From: Labrenzia sp. THAF82
GTDB lineage: Bacteria; Pseudomonadota; Alphaproteobacteria; Rhizobiales; Stappiaceae
DNA: 64,000 nt
Assembly: GCF_009363435.1 (NCBI RefSeq)
Contig: NZ_CP045354.1
Location: 1,516,501-1,580,500, forward strand
Reading direction: 5' to 3'
The notes beneath the pieces were generated by a model that saw nothing but the letters and a program-made list of their open reading frames with translations, had not been told where the DNA came from and did not search any database. Shown here one piece after another: positions 13,299 through 21,880 of the stretch. The translations under genes were made by a program, and so were the position numbers. Each line of letters begins with the position of its first letter. Position 1 is the first letter of the stretch.

Positions 13299-15371
13299 TC
13301 AAAGGGAGTGCGGCTTCATGGTGGGGCTTGAGCTGGCACCAAGCTCGAATTGAGCCTGTGCGCTCTCAATCCTCTTCACACCTTTCATCGGTAGATGCTC
13401 CTGCCCGATCATTTCCGTATAGGTGACAAACCGGAACGGGTCGAAGAACTGTATGGCACTTCTCAACCGGTCGCCGGCTTCTTCCTTGAGATCGGTGAGT
13501 ACTTGCGTGGAGCCGAATCGCAGCTCGGCAGCGATCGCGATCTTGAGCGCAAGTTCGTTGTCGCCGTTCGCGATCATTTTTCGGATTGTGGTCGCGGCTT
13601 GTGCGGCCGTGAGCCCAAGATAGTGTTGCAGCATTCTGCCAAATTCTGCGGGTGTAAGAGCGTCGAGACCTTGCGGATCCTGTCCGGTCCTGTCTTCCTG
13701 CCAAATTCCCACCATCTGATCGGCAGTACGCGCGATCACATTATCTCGCGCTGCCAGATATGAGAGGTAGTTCTCCGGTTGATGTTGAAGACCATGCGGG
13801 ACCAGGTTCAGGCGAATGATGTCTTTTGCTGAAAAGCCATTCTTGACATGGACGCGCACCATATCGACCAGCCAGCAATAGTGTTGTCGAAACGCTTTGA
13901 GCTGTTCGTGCCCGTAAAGGGCCGTCAAGGGATGATGACCATGCAGAATGTGTTTCGGTCTTCTTGAGAGAACTTCATCCATACTGCTGACTGCGTCATC
14001 TGGATAACCTTCATTGACCCAGGGTTCGCCGTACCACGGCATGACGATGTCACCGGCGAAGACCGTTTGGAGGTCGGGCAAATGAACGAGCATTGCGTCT
14101 TCGGTTTCACCACCCGTAACGGGAACCAGTTCAATCTTCGTCCCGGCGACCTCAACAAAGGTCACGTCGCTAACCGCAATATCCGGTGCGTAGGTTTCAA
14201 CCCAGTGATGATCGAAATCCTGGCCGCGGAATTGCCGATAACTGTGATTGCGAACAACACGATCCACGACGGCCTGATAGTTGTCGCGACCGTAGAAGAT
14301 CACGTCGGGGTTCAGGTTGCGAAAGTAGCTGTGACCGCCGATATGGTCCCAATGGGCATGGGTGACAAACACATGCGTAACTGTAGGCAGAGAGGGATGT
14401 TTCTGGAGCAGAAATTCGTGTGCTGCCTTCAAGGAGTGGGGCTGCGTGCCTGCGTCAACGGCAATCAGCCCGGTGCCATCTGTTGAGAGGACAAAGTAGA
14501 TATCTGAAAATCCGAAGCCGTAGAGCGCGAAGATCGAGCCCGGAATGATTTCTTCCAACACGGGTTCAGGTGCCATCGAAGCACCGGCGACTTTGGTTGA
14601 AGTGAACCAACCCATGAACATCGCTTTGGGAACATAGGACTGATAGCCGCTGCGGTGCCAGAAATGGTCGGCCTTCTCCTGATGCCCGTCCCGCTCATAA
14701 AGTCGCGCAAGTTGCCGATAAACTTCCCGATAGAAGCCGAAAACCGGTTCCGTCTCAGGTCTCTCGACAAGCCATGTCAGGTCTTCATAGGCCTGTGATC
14801 TTTTGCCGAAGAAAAAAGGAACCTGCGCATAGATTTGCCCTGCCGCCCATCGCACGATTGGGTGAGTGCCGCCTGTAAGGCGCCGGCTTTCCTCCAGATG
14901 CTGAAAGGTTTTCAAGACCCAGGGTATGCGCTTGACGAGTGGAACGCGCTCAGCATGGGTTGCACGCAAAATGGCATAGGCTGAAAGATAGACGGCACGA
15001 ACGTCATCGGTAAATCCCTCGCCGTACCTTTCGAGAAGCCGTTCAAAAAACGCAATACCGTGCGCTTGCTGGTTGGAGTTGAGATAGGCATTGACCATCA
15101 GCATGGTGACCCGCGGATCCTGGTTTTGCCCATATGACAAGAGGGTCTCGAAGTAATGCAGCTGCGAATGAAAACTACGATCCGGATCTTCTGCCGTGAG
15201 GTCTTCGAACTCTTTCGTCGGCTTTAAACAATCGATAGACAAGGCCCCATTTACTTCGATCCCTTCGCTGGAAGGTTCACGCTTTGCGGCGTCCACGCGG
15301 TCAACAGTCGGATCGTCGCCGCGGACAGGAGAATAAAGTGCGTCGGCCGCACTTTGCTCTGATCTCTGCAT
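13299..15371 (-). CDS. Alkylsulfatase-like metallo-beta-lactamase-fold hydrolase
   Basis: 690 residues. The first 270 or so are helical and TPR-like. The metal site THAHWDHIGGH follows, with further ligands in GGETEDAML, the beta-lactamase-type Asp of FAGDIVMPW and the His of LHGHHP. The GGETEDAM block resembles alkylsulfatases, which use a Glu there. A helical dimerisation region (NGFSAKDIIRLNL...NYLSYLAARDNV) follows. The SCP2-like C-terminal domain of SdsA1-type enzymes is missing and no signal peptide is seen. The class is dinuclear zinc sulfate-ester or other hydrolases. The substrate is unknown. The promoter carries a perfect MarR-type palindrome at 15390-15401. Confidence 0.75.
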   Translation of the reverse strand: MQRSEQSAADALYSPVRGDDPTVDRVDAAKREPSSEGIEVNGALSIDCLKPTKEFEDLTAEDPDRSFHSQLHYFETLLSYGQNQDPRVTMLMVNAYLNSNQQAHGIAFFERLLERYGEGFTDDVRAVYLSAYAILRATHAERVPLVKRIPWVLKTFQHLEESRRLTGGTHPIVRWAAGQIYAQVPFFFGKRSQAYEDLTWLVERPETEPVFGFYREVYRQLARLYERDGHQEKADHFWHRSGYQSYVPKAMFMGWFTSTKVAGASMAPEPVLEEIIPGSIFALYGFGFSDIYFVLSTDGTGLIAVDAGTQPHSLKAAHEFLLQKHPSLPTVTHVFVTHAHWDHIGGHSYFRNLNPDVIFYGRDNYQAVVDRVVRNHSYRQFRGQDFDHHWVETYAPDIAVSDVTFVEVAGTKIELVPVTGGETEDAMLVHLPDLQTVFAGDIVMPWYGEPWVNEGYPDDAVSSMDEVLSRRPKHILHGHHPLTALYGHEQLKAFRQHYCWLVDMVRVHVKNGFSAKDIIRLNLVPHGLQHQPENYLSYLAARDNVIARTADQMVGIWQEDRTGQDPQGLDALTPAEFGRMLQHYLGLTAAQAATTIRKMIANGDNELALKIAIAAELRFGSTQVLTDLKEEAGDRLRSAIQFFDPFRFVTYTEMIGQEHLPMKGVKRIESAQAQFELGASSSPTMKPHSL

Positions 15372-15389
15372 AACAATTCCTTTATTTAG

Positions 15390-15401
15390 GTGTAATTACA
15401 C
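15390..15401. promoter_or_regulatory. Palindromic operator upstream of the alkylsulfatase-like gene
   Basis: GTGTAATTACAC, a perfect 12-base palindrome 19 bases before the ATG at 15371. It has the same GTGTA-N2-TACAC pattern as the sites in front of the neighbouring marR gene, so it is probably bound by that regulator. Confidence 0.6.
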
Positions 15402-15470
15402 GTATTTAAGTTATTTTGCCGTGTTTCGGGGACTGAGACTGCGAGCGGGCGCGGATTTGTCTGGAGATGG

Positions 15471-15893
15471 TCAGCTCACGACATAGTTGATGTCGGTAAG
15501 CTCCAGCTTCAAAGCCTGCCAGCGGCCCTCGCCAAATCGTTTCAGGAATTCTGTTTGCGCCTCTCGCCAGTAGGGTGTGGCCTCGGTTACAGCAGTTTCG
15601 CCGTTCTGGCTAAGAGAGAGCAAACGCACTCTGGCATCATTCCCGGGCTGCTCATCAATCAGGCCGTCGTTTTTCAAAAGTCTAACGTTTCGGGTGAGGG
15701 TGGTTCGATCCATGCCAAGCAGTTCGGCAAGCTTCGTGATTGAGACCGGTGCATGCTGGCGCAGAACCACCAGCAACGTAAACTGGGTGTTCTTCAGACC
15801 GATTGGTTGAAGGCGCTGGTCGAAGAACTGCGCAATCAATCTCGTTGTCATTCTGAGGTTCATGCAGGCGCAGGCGCCAAATTCTTCTGCCAT
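15471..15893 (-). CDS. MarR-family transcriptional regulator
   Basis: 140 residues from ATG 15893 (MAEEFGACACMNLRM); a longer GTG-started frame would overlap the operator palindromes. The winged helix is clear: ITKLAELLGMDRTTLTRNVRLLKNDGLI is the HTH, followed by the wing region DARVRLLSLSQNG. Two close cysteines near the N-terminus (ACACM) could act as a redox switch, though this is only a possibility. It lies 99 bases before the alkylsulfatase-like gene in the same direction. Expected to be an autorepressor that also controls that gene and the EamA exporter, releasing DNA when a small ligand binds. Confidence 0.88.
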   Translation of the reverse strand: MAEEFGACACMNLRMTTRLIAQFFDQRLQPIGLKNTQFTLLVVLRQHAPVSITKLAELLGMDRTTLTRNVRLLKNDGLIDEQPGNDARVRLLSLSQNGETAVTEATPYWREAQTEFLKRFGEGRWQALKLELTDINYVVS

Positions 15894-15909
15894 GGTGAAT
15901 TCTCTGTAT

Positions 15910-15921
15910 GTGTAACTGCAC
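15910..15921. promoter_or_regulatory. Imperfect MarR operator copy
   Basis: GTGTAACTGCAC, a one-mismatch copy of the GTGTA-N2-TACAC pattern, 20 bases (centre to centre) from the perfect copy at 15930-15941. Confidence 0.5.
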
Positions 15922-15929
15922 TTATAAAT

Positions 15930-15941
15930 GTGTATATACAC
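15930..15941. promoter_or_regulatory. Palindromic operator upstream of marR
   Basis: GTGTATATACAC, a perfect 12-base palindrome 37 bases before the marR ATG. With 15910-15921 it forms a tandem pair two helical turns apart, a common layout for cooperative autorepression. Confidence 0.6.
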
Positions 15942-16049
15942 TTAAATGTCAAGTGAGTTTGCCACCATAAGAGGAAACATCGTGAGCGTGCGGATCAAGA
16001 CGCTTTACTTGAAGATGCGTTTTCAGGGGTATCAGCCGGTTGGCTGTGT

Positions 16050-16652
16050 TTATGGATTGACCCAAGAACTGGACATGAGGCCGCCGTTGTCATCATAGCC
16101 AAATTGGGCTCTGACGTTGCTTTCTCTGCTGAGTTTGAACCAGTCGAGCGATGTCACTGAAAAGACGATGATGCCAAAACGATCGCGACCTTGTTGGCCT
16201 TCGGGTTGGTCTTGCAAAGCTTCTATTGGAGCATGAGGTTCGGGCAATTCATCACCAGGTGGCCCGCCCGCATAGGTGCCGCGGGTATGAAGGGGCAGGG
16301 ACGACCAGACTGTCAGTGCGTAGTCGGAGGATGGCTCAAAGAGCGTGACATGACCTTCGAACCGAAACTGGAGACGTGTTTCAGCGCAATATCCAAGAAC
16401 TGCAGCACTGGGGTTGCCGGTCAGCTCGCGCCACTTCGGACTGCGGGTGTCGGTGTGGAATTCAAGAGTGCGTTTGTGAGGATCGACCTTGCGCAGGACC
16501 ACAATGCGCGCTTTTGGTGTTTGGCGGTGATCCACTGAACACAGGGTCAAATACCTGAAACTTGAGCCTGGCCGCTGGACATCCGCGTGAAGAGTTTCCC
16601 AGACACTTTCTTCAATCTGCGTCAGCGTCAATCCCACCTCTTTGGCTCCCAT
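16050..16652 (-). CDS. Pyridoxamine 5'-phosphate oxidase-family FMN-binding protein
   Basis: 200 residues. The split-barrel signature is seen in FRYLTLCSVDHRQTPKARIVVLR and LEFHTDTRSPKWRELTGNPSAAVLGY (in parts: RYLTLCSV, ARIVVLRK, HTDTRSPKW), with the end SNVRAQFGYDD. It resembles the Alr4036-type branch rather than PdxH itself: the PdxH C-terminal substrate block is absent. Such proteins bind FMN and may be oxidases or reductases. It is the last gene of the ten-gene run, 17 bases after the ornithine-cyclodeaminase-family gene. A redox step on a small amino-acid-derived substrate is possible but unproved. Confidence 0.75.
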   Translation of the reverse strand: MGAKEVGLTLTQIEESVWETLHADVQRPGSSFRYLTLCSVDHRQTPKARIVVLRKVDPHKRTLEFHTDTRSPKWRELTGNPSAAVLGYCAETRLQFRFEGHVTLFEPSSDYALTVWSSLPLHTRGTYAGGPPGDELPEPHAPIEALQDQPEGQQGRDRFGIIVFSVTSLDWFKLSRESNVRAQFGYDDNGGLMSSSWVNP

Positions 16653-16669
16653 TTAAAGCGGCCTCGATT

Positions 16670-17635
16670 TCAGTTGAGGTCAAGTTTGGAAACGACAGCC
16701 GAGGTTAAAGCGAGATCCTGTGCACCCAAGCCTGTCAGGTCCACAATTGATAGTCTTGCATTTTCAAAATCGAGATCCTGCGCCTTGCCCGCCAAGATGT
16801 CACAGAATGACCGATCAGCCGTTTCTTCAACACTGCCAGCCCTGACAGCAACTCCAAAGTCACCATGTTGCAGACATTGTGCATGGTTGTCAGTGGCAAT
16901 GATATCCGCAGCCCCGAACAGGTCCGGCGCCAGTTCGGTTTTGCCGGGGCTGTCAGCGCCCATACCGATGATGTGAAGAGGGTATTTAAGATCTGCGGCG
17001 TGAAGTACCGCAGAAGTCGATGGGGTTGTCGTCACCACAATGTCGCTGTTTTCGCAAAGTGCTTTGGCGTTGGCAGCCCCAGTGACGCTAAAGCCAAGCT
17101 GTTCCATGTCGTTGATGTAGCCGTCGATCTTGTTCTTGTGCCTTCCGAGCACACTGAGCCGGTTCAGACCCGTGGATTCTCGAATGGCCAAAGCCTGAAG
17201 CCGAGCCTGGGTTCCCGTGCCAACCACGCCCAAGGAACCGTTCGAGCCGGTCGCTTTCAGCGATGCGGCCAGCGCGCCGGCGGCAGCTGTCCGCATTTGT
17301 GTCAGCCAGCCTTCGTCTTGTAGAAGTGCAACAGGGCGTCCAGTGGATGAAGACAGGACAAGAACCATGCCGTCATTTGGGGGAAGGCCGCGTTCGGGAT
17401 TGCGGTAAAAACCTGTGGCGATCTTAATGGTGAAATACGGCTTGTCTTTCGACCGTGCAGCTTTGGTATGGCAGTCGCCAACAAGTTCGTTTGCGTCGTC
17501 ATGAAACAGGATCTGCATCGGCTCCGGCTGGTCGATCAGTCCGTTCGAAATGTCGATGAAACTTTGCCTCACAGCCTCAATCGCCTCGGGCATGCTGATC
17601 ATTGAGCGGATCTGATCCAGCGTCACTATCTGCAC
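16670..17635 (-). CDS. Ornithine cyclodeaminase/mu-crystallin-family dehydrogenase
   Basis: 321 residues. The NAD(P)-binding site is GVVGTGTQARLQALAI (about 135-150). The substrate-side residues typical of the family are visible in HTKAARSKD and FTIKIATGFY, plus ALLQDEGWLTQMRTAAAGALA. C-terminal DLTGLGAQDLALTSAVV also fits. Members act as ornithine cyclodeaminase, alanine dehydrogenase, ketimine reductase or L-arginine dehydrogenase (DauB). The neighbouring YheO/DauR-like regulator makes the DauB comparison attractive. It lies between an aminotransferase and an FMN protein with gaps under 20 bases. Exact substrate unknown. Confidence 0.82.
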   Translation of the reverse strand: MQIVTLDQIRSMISMPEAIEAVRQSFIDISNGLIDQPEPMQILFHDDANELVGDCHTKAARSKDKPYFTIKIATGFYRNPERGLPPNDGMVLVLSSSTGRPVALLQDEGWLTQMRTAAAGALAASLKATGSNGSLGVVGTGTQARLQALAIRESTGLNRLSVLGRHKNKIDGYINDMEQLGFSVTGAANAKALCENSDIVVTTTPSTSAVLHAADLKYPLHIIGMGADSPGKTELAPDLFGAADIIATDNHAQCLQHGDFGVAVRAGSVEETADRSFCDILAGKAQDLDFENARLSIVDLTGLGAQDLALTSAVVSKLDLN

Positions 17636-17644
17636 GGTTGGCCC

Positions 17645-18814
17645 TCAGATCTGAAAATCGGCATAGTGCGCCCTGAAGTGTTCCCTCATGGCAGAAAGCC
17701 CATCCTCAAACACCTTTGCGCGTCCAAAGCCAATGCGGAAATGACCGTTCGGCACATCATTGAGGTCAGAGGCGTAGATGGAACCCGGCAACAGAAGAAC
17801 GCCGCTCTCTTCCAGAAGTCTGCGGCAAAACAGTTCAACATCTTCGGGACCTGTATAGCGCGGAAAGGCGGCACATCCTCCCTGAGGACGTTTCCAGTCG
17901 ATCAGACCTGGAAATTCTTCAAAAAGCTTTTCCAGTGCGACCACGTTCTTTTTCAGAAGCGCCCGGTTCCGTCCAAGGATCTCCTCACGTGCCTTCAAGG
18001 CAATGGTTGCGAGGACTTCGGAAGGTCCGGAGTTGCAGATAGAAAGATAATGCTTGTAGCGTTCAACTTTCTGCAGAAGCGTCGCGTTCCGTGCTGCAAT
18101 CCAACCGATTCGAAGCCCTGGAAGTCCATAGGCTTTGGACATGACATTAAGTGATATGCCACGTTCATATAGATCCGCAATTTGTGGCATCCGGTCCGCG
18201 GGATCCAGCTCAACCCCGCGATAGACCTCATCGCTCAAGACCCAGATGCCGTGTTTGCGACAAAGATCAACAAGGGCCTCCAGATCTGCACGATTGATCA
18301 GCATGCCGGTCGGGTTGTGCGGAAAGTTCAGGGACAACAGTTTTGTGTTCGGCCGGATTGCCTCCCGAATGCGATCGAGATCCAGTTGCCACCCAACATC
18401 GGTGTCGCCTTTCAGCAAAGGTACTCCCGTGACCTCACAAATCGAGAGCGGAATTGTTTCAGCGCTTTGATAATTCGGTGTTGGTACGATGGCATGGTCT
18501 TCTGCTTCGAGCAGCACTTTTGAAACCGCGTAAAGTCCTTCGCCGGCGCCTGCGAGGCAAAGAATGTTTTCCGGCTTCATCTGCTCGTAGGTTCGCGCAA
18601 TTTCAGCACGAAGTGCTGGGGCTCCCCAGGTTTCCGTATAACCCAACCAGAGAGTTTCAAAACCCTCGCGATCTTCGGGCGCTGCCAGTGACAAAAGGTC
18701 GGAAACCCGCATGCTTTCCAAATCCGAAGCGGTCATGTGGTGCTGCGCCTTGAATTCCCATTCGGAGAAAAAGACTTCCAAACCGAAATCGCGCATGGGT
18801 TTTGGTTGCGTCAT
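17645..18814 (-). CDS. Class I/II PLP-dependent aminotransferase
   Basis: 389 residues with the fold type I pattern: PNYQSAETIPL, NFPHNPTGMLI, LSDEVYRGVE, and the Schiff-base lysine in MSKAYGLPGLRIGW. The C-terminal arginine is in HFRIGFGR. The start MTQPKPMRDF has the expected position and its stop is nine bases before the next gene. Substrate specificity cannot be read. Within this operon it should convert between an amino acid and a 2-oxo acid, upstream or downstream of the ornithine-cyclodeaminase-family enzyme, on something imported by, or made for, the adjacent ABC transporter. Confidence 0.88.
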   Translation of the reverse strand: MTQPKPMRDFGLEVFFSEWEFKAQHHMTASDLESMRVSDLLSLAAPEDREGFETLWLGYTETWGAPALRAEIARTYEQMKPENILCLAGAGEGLYAVSKVLLEAEDHAIVPTPNYQSAETIPLSICEVTGVPLLKGDTDVGWQLDLDRIREAIRPNTKLLSLNFPHNPTGMLINRADLEALVDLCRKHGIWVLSDEVYRGVELDPADRMPQIADLYERGISLNVMSKAYGLPGLRIGWIAARNATLLQKVERYKHYLSICNSGPSEVLATIALKAREEILGRNRALLKKNVVALEKLFEEFPGLIDWKRPQGGCAAFPRYTGPEDVELFCRRLLEESGVLLLPGSIYASDLNDVPNGHFRIGFGRAKVFEDGLSAMREHFRAHYADFQI

Positions 18815-18824
18815 GAATTCAAAC

Positions 18825-19457
18825 TCACCTTTTGACTTTCGTATCTGGTGACTGTTTTGCCTGTCTGATCAGTTCGTAGAGACTGGCGCGGGAAATCCCC
18901 AAGACTTCGGCGACATAGTCAGTGGAACCGCGGGCGGCGAAGATGTCTGCACTGACAAGGCGCTCGACTATTATCAGCCGATTGGGACGACGCAGCTGAT
19001 TGAACGAGAGTTTCAATTCTTTCAGCGTGGAGGCCACGATTGAATTTGTGACTTCGCGCCAGTCGTTCCTGAGCATGTTGGAGCCAGTGTCCATTTGAAA
19101 CGAAGTGAGAGCTGCAAGCACATCGCGCGCAGCTTCCAGTTCGGTCAGGCGCAGATTGAGGCATAATAGAGCACTCGGCCGACCTGCCTCGTCCCGAAGC
19201 AATGCTGAAACCGAGCGCAGTCTTGCACCGTCCGAATTCGACTTCAGATAAGGTCCGATCGTGTCGTCCGGACGGAGCTCTGACTGGAAATCCGCCGTTT
19301 CGACCAGGCTGTCGTCACCTTGCTTTCTTGGTGAAAATCCATTTTCGATTGCAGAAATTCTGCCTGTTTTGAGATCGTGCAAAACGACCTCGACCTGCCC
19401 AGGGAAAAGGGCGGAAATTGCCTTGCAGATCGGAGTTAGTGCGTGCAGCTCAGTCAT
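18825..19457 (-). CDS. YheO/DauR-like PAS-HTH transcriptional regulator
   Basis: 210 residues from ATG 19457; a longer frame would cross the palindrome at 19474-19491. The N-terminal YheO-type PAS domain starts MTELHALTPICKAISALFPGQVEVVLHDL (in parts) and contains IGPYLKSNSDGARLRSV. The C-terminal HTH reads FAARGSTDYVAEVLGISRASLYELIRQAK (in parts: STDYVAEVLGISRASLY). This build is that of DauR, the D-arginine utilisation regulator of Pseudomonas. It is encoded inside the run between the ABC transporter and the amino-acid enzymes, so it probably regulates them in response to the imported or processed compound. Confidence 0.82.
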   Translation of the reverse strand: MTELHALTPICKAISALFPGQVEVVLHDLKTGRISAIENGFSPRKQGDDSLVETADFQSELRPDDTIGPYLKSNSDGARLRSVSALLRDEAGRPSALLCLNLRLTELEAARDVLAALTSFQMDTGSNMLRNDWREVTNSIVASTLKELKLSFNQLRRPNRLIIVERLVSADIFAARGSTDYVAEVLGISRASLYELIRQAKQSPDTKVKR

Positions 19458-19473
19458 TCGACTTCTATACATA

Positions 19474-19491
19474 ATGTCTATAATTAGACAT
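19474..19491. promoter_or_regulatory. Palindrome in front of the DauR-like gene (operator candidate)
   Basis: ATGTCTATAATTAGACAT: perfect seven-base arms around TAAT, 16 bases upstream of the regulator ATG and directly after the ATPase stop codon. No U-run follows it, so an operator for an internal promoter is more likely than a terminator. Confidence 0.55.
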
Positions 19492-20262
19492 TTAGTCTGA
19501 CGGCAGGTTGCCGTCAATGTGCTCTGTCGCCGGATCCGTGGCCAGTGTCCTGATATAGGCGCGTGAAAGCTTGTGCGCAGCACGTTCCGCAAAGTGTTTC
19601 ATCGGAATATCTTCAACGATTTGCGCGTCGTCCAGCACCAGAATGCGGCTCGCCAGATGCTGTAAAGGTGCGAGGTCATGGCTGACAATCAGCATGGCCA
19701 GGCCCGTGTCCTGATGAAGCTTCTGCAACATCTCGATCGCTTGAACCCGGGTTGAAAAATCCAACGCCGAAAGTGGCTCGTCAAGGATCAGGACCTGAGG
19801 ATCGGCAGCTATTGCCCGTGCCAAGGCAACGCGCTGACATTGCCCGCCTGACAACGCATGAGGCCGACGGGCCTGCATGTCCGGTGTGACGCCCAGATCA
19901 TTCAGATAGGCTGATGCGTTGGACTTGCGTGAATTCGGCGCGCCGATGGCAAAGCCGTTCAGTGCCTCCATAACGGCGCCATGTGCAGAAAGATAAGGAC
20001 TGAGTGACTGGACTGGATCCTGCCAAAGGTATTGCAACTTCCTGCGCGCTGATCCTTTGCCCGGGACGATGGAGGCACCGTTCAATCTGATGTCGCCGGT
20101 TGAAGGCTTTTCAAGGCCGACAAGGCATCGGGCAAGCGTTGATTTGCCCGCTCCGGATCGGCCGATCAGTCCGACGACCTCGCCTTGGCCGATGGTCAGA
20201 CTGATGTCTCGCAGTATTGTGCGTCCATAATACCGTTTGGAAAACTTGGTGACGCTTAGCAC
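19492..20262 (-). CDS. ABC transporter ATPase, NikE/DppF-like
   Basis: 256 residues. Walker A is GRSGAGKSTLARCLVGLEKP, the signature LSGGQCQRVALARA and Walker B VLILDEP, followed by the switch His in LIVSHDL. The stretch after Walker A is close to what I recall of E. coli NikE (GRSGCGKSTLARLLVGLE), which favours a nickel-type over an oligopeptide transporter. It couples ATP hydrolysis to import in the cytoplasm, paired with the upstream ATPase. It overlaps that gene by seven bases. It is the fifth transporter gene of the operon. Confidence 0.88.
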   Translation of the reverse strand: MLSVTKFSKRYYGRTILRDISLTIGQGEVVGLIGRSGAGKSTLARCLVGLEKPSTGDIRLNGASIVPGKGSARRKLQYLWQDPVQSLSPYLSAHGAVMEALNGFAIGAPNSRKSNASAYLNDLGVTPDMQARRPHALSGGQCQRVALARAIAADPQVLILDEPLSALDFSTRVQAIEMLQKLHQDTGLAMLIVSHDLAPLQHLASRILVLDDAQIVEDIPMKHFAERAAHKLSRAYIRTLATDPATEHIDGNLPSD

Positions 20263-21026
20263 GGTTTTGTTCGCAATCTGTCTGCTGCCTCCGTCAGTTG
20301 CCGTGCAGCTGACGCGCCTGACTGACCGAGCATCTTGATCGAACCGTCTTCAACTATTTCACCTGACTGCATGACCAGAACCCTATCGGCAACTTCCTGC
20401 ACCGCATGCAGGTCATGACTTATGAAGAGCAAGGTCGCACCGGTCTCGGTGACCGCACTGCTCAGCGCGGTCAAAATGTCCAGTTCCGTCAGTATATCCA
20501 GTCCCGTCGTCGGTTCGTCCGCGATCAGCACCGCGGGGCGGAGGATCAGCGCCATCGCGATCAACACACGCTGTTTCATTCCACCTGAGAGCTGGTAGGG
20601 AAACTGCCGCGCCACGCCAGAAGGCAAGGCCACCTTGTCCAGCACATTCGGGATCACGTCCCTGGCGCGCGCACCGGCAATCCTTGCAGCTTCTTCCAGT
20701 TGCGGACCGACGCGTCTTGCGGGCGTCAGCGCCGACGCCGGGCTTTGAAAGATCTGGAAGACATTCCGTCCACGATGAGATCGCCAAAGGCTGGGAGGCG
20801 CGCCACGCATACTGATGCCATTGAGAATGAGATCGCCAGACGTCATGGACAGCGGCGGACGCAACAAACCGCACAGCGCAGCGGCGGTCAAAGACTTTCC
20901 CGAACCGCTTTCGCCGATCAAGCCAACGCGTTCACCCTTGGCCAAATCGAAACTGAGCTTGTTCAAAAGGCGTTGTCCGTGCGGTGCTGTGACAGTCAGG
21001 TCTCGCGTTGAGATCGCGCTCACCAC
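20256..21026 (-). CDS. ABC transporter ATPase, NikD/DppD-like
   Basis: 256 residues from a GTG (21026; a second GTG follows at once). Walker A is GESGSGKSLTAAALCG, the signature YQLSGGMKQRVLIAMAL and Walker B VLIADEPTTGLD. The GESGSGKS and SGGMKQR forms are those of the D subunit in nickel/peptide transporters. It lacks the long C-terminal oligopeptide-transporter extension with its Fe-S cysteines. The start overlaps the stop of the upstream permease, so the two are translationally coupled. Confidence 0.88.
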   Translation of the reverse strand: MVSAISTRDLTVTAPHGQRLLNKLSFDLAKGERVGLIGESGSGKSLTAAALCGLLRPPLSMTSGDLILNGISMRGAPPSLWRSHRGRNVFQIFQSPASALTPARRVGPQLEEAARIAGARARDVIPNVLDKVALPSGVARQFPYQLSGGMKQRVLIAMALILRPAVLIADEPTTGLDILTELDILTALSSAVTETGATLLFISHDLHAVQEVADRVLVMQSGEIVEDGSIKMLGQSGASAARQLTEAADRLRTKPC

Positions 21027-21880
21027 TGGTAAGGCCTCCTCTTGTCCAGAAGGTCACGCAAACCTTCGCCGACCAGATTGAACGCGAGAACCGCGCAGAC
21101 GACCGCAAGACCAGGTGCGATCAACATATGAGGAGCTTGTGCAAAAAAGGGTCGAGCTTCATTCAACATGGCGCCCCATTCGGGCATGGGCGGTTGCGCG
21201 CCGATGCCCAAAAAACTGAGTGAGGACAATGCCAACAGAACCGATGCTGTCTCCAGCGAGACGATTACGGCAAGCGGTGGCAGTATCTGTGGCAAAACAT
21301 GTCTAAAAATCACCCTGGAACGGGACGCTCCGGCGAGATATGACGCTTTTACAAAGTCTCTTTCATTCGCCGACAACACAAGTGCACGAATTAGACGCGC
21401 ATTTGAGGGCCACCAGGCAACGGCAACGCCGATGATCGATGCTTCCAGAGATGCCCCCATGAAGCCGATGACAGCCAATGCCAGCACAAGTGTCGGAAAG
21501 GCCATCACAATATCGGCGAGCCGCATCAGCAGCATGTCGGTGCGGCCACCTGCAAGACCTGCGATCAATCCCCAGGGAAGCGCTATGGCCAGGATTGCTC
21601 CCATCGTTTTGAGGGCAGCACCGAGTGAAATCGAAATCGCTGCAAGCAATCGTGCCAGCAGATCGCGTCCGAGATGATCTGTGCCGAGGAGATGTTTTTC
21701 GGACGGGCCTGCGAGCCGCGAGAGAAGATCCATTTTTTCAGGAGCCGGCAAATTCAAAGCACCGTGTACCAGAGCGAGCAGTGCGAAACCGGAGAGCAGG
21801 ACAAGACCGATGATCAATCCGACATGTGCAGGCACGAATTTGCGTGAGAAACCGGGTTTGCCAAGAACTGTATCACTCAT
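21020..21880 (-). CDS. ABC transporter permease, NikC/DppC-like
   Basis: 286 residues with six membrane segments. An N-terminal TM helix is followed by the binding-protein-dependent permease domain. The EAA loop reads SANERDFVKASYLAGASRSRVIFRHVLP (in parts: YLAGASRSRVIFRHVLPQ). An extracytoplasmic block GPSEKHLLGTDHLGRDLLARLL is the standard DppC/NikC feature. It forms a heterodimeric channel with the upstream permease, overlapping it by eight bases, and the downstream ATPase gene overlaps its stop. Confidence 0.88.
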   Translation of the reverse strand: MSDTVLGKPGFSRKFVPAHVGLIIGLVLLSGFALLALVHGALNLPAPEKMDLLSRLAGPSEKHLLGTDHLGRDLLARLLAAISISLGAALKTMGAILAIALPWGLIAGLAGGRTDMLLMRLADIVMAFPTLVLALAVIGFMGASLEASIIGVAVAWWPSNARLIRALVLSANERDFVKASYLAGASRSRVIFRHVLPQILPPLAVIVSLETASVLLALSSLSFLGIGAQPPMPEWGAMLNEARPFFAQAPHMLIAPGLAVVCAVLAFNLVGEGLRDLLDKRRPYQW

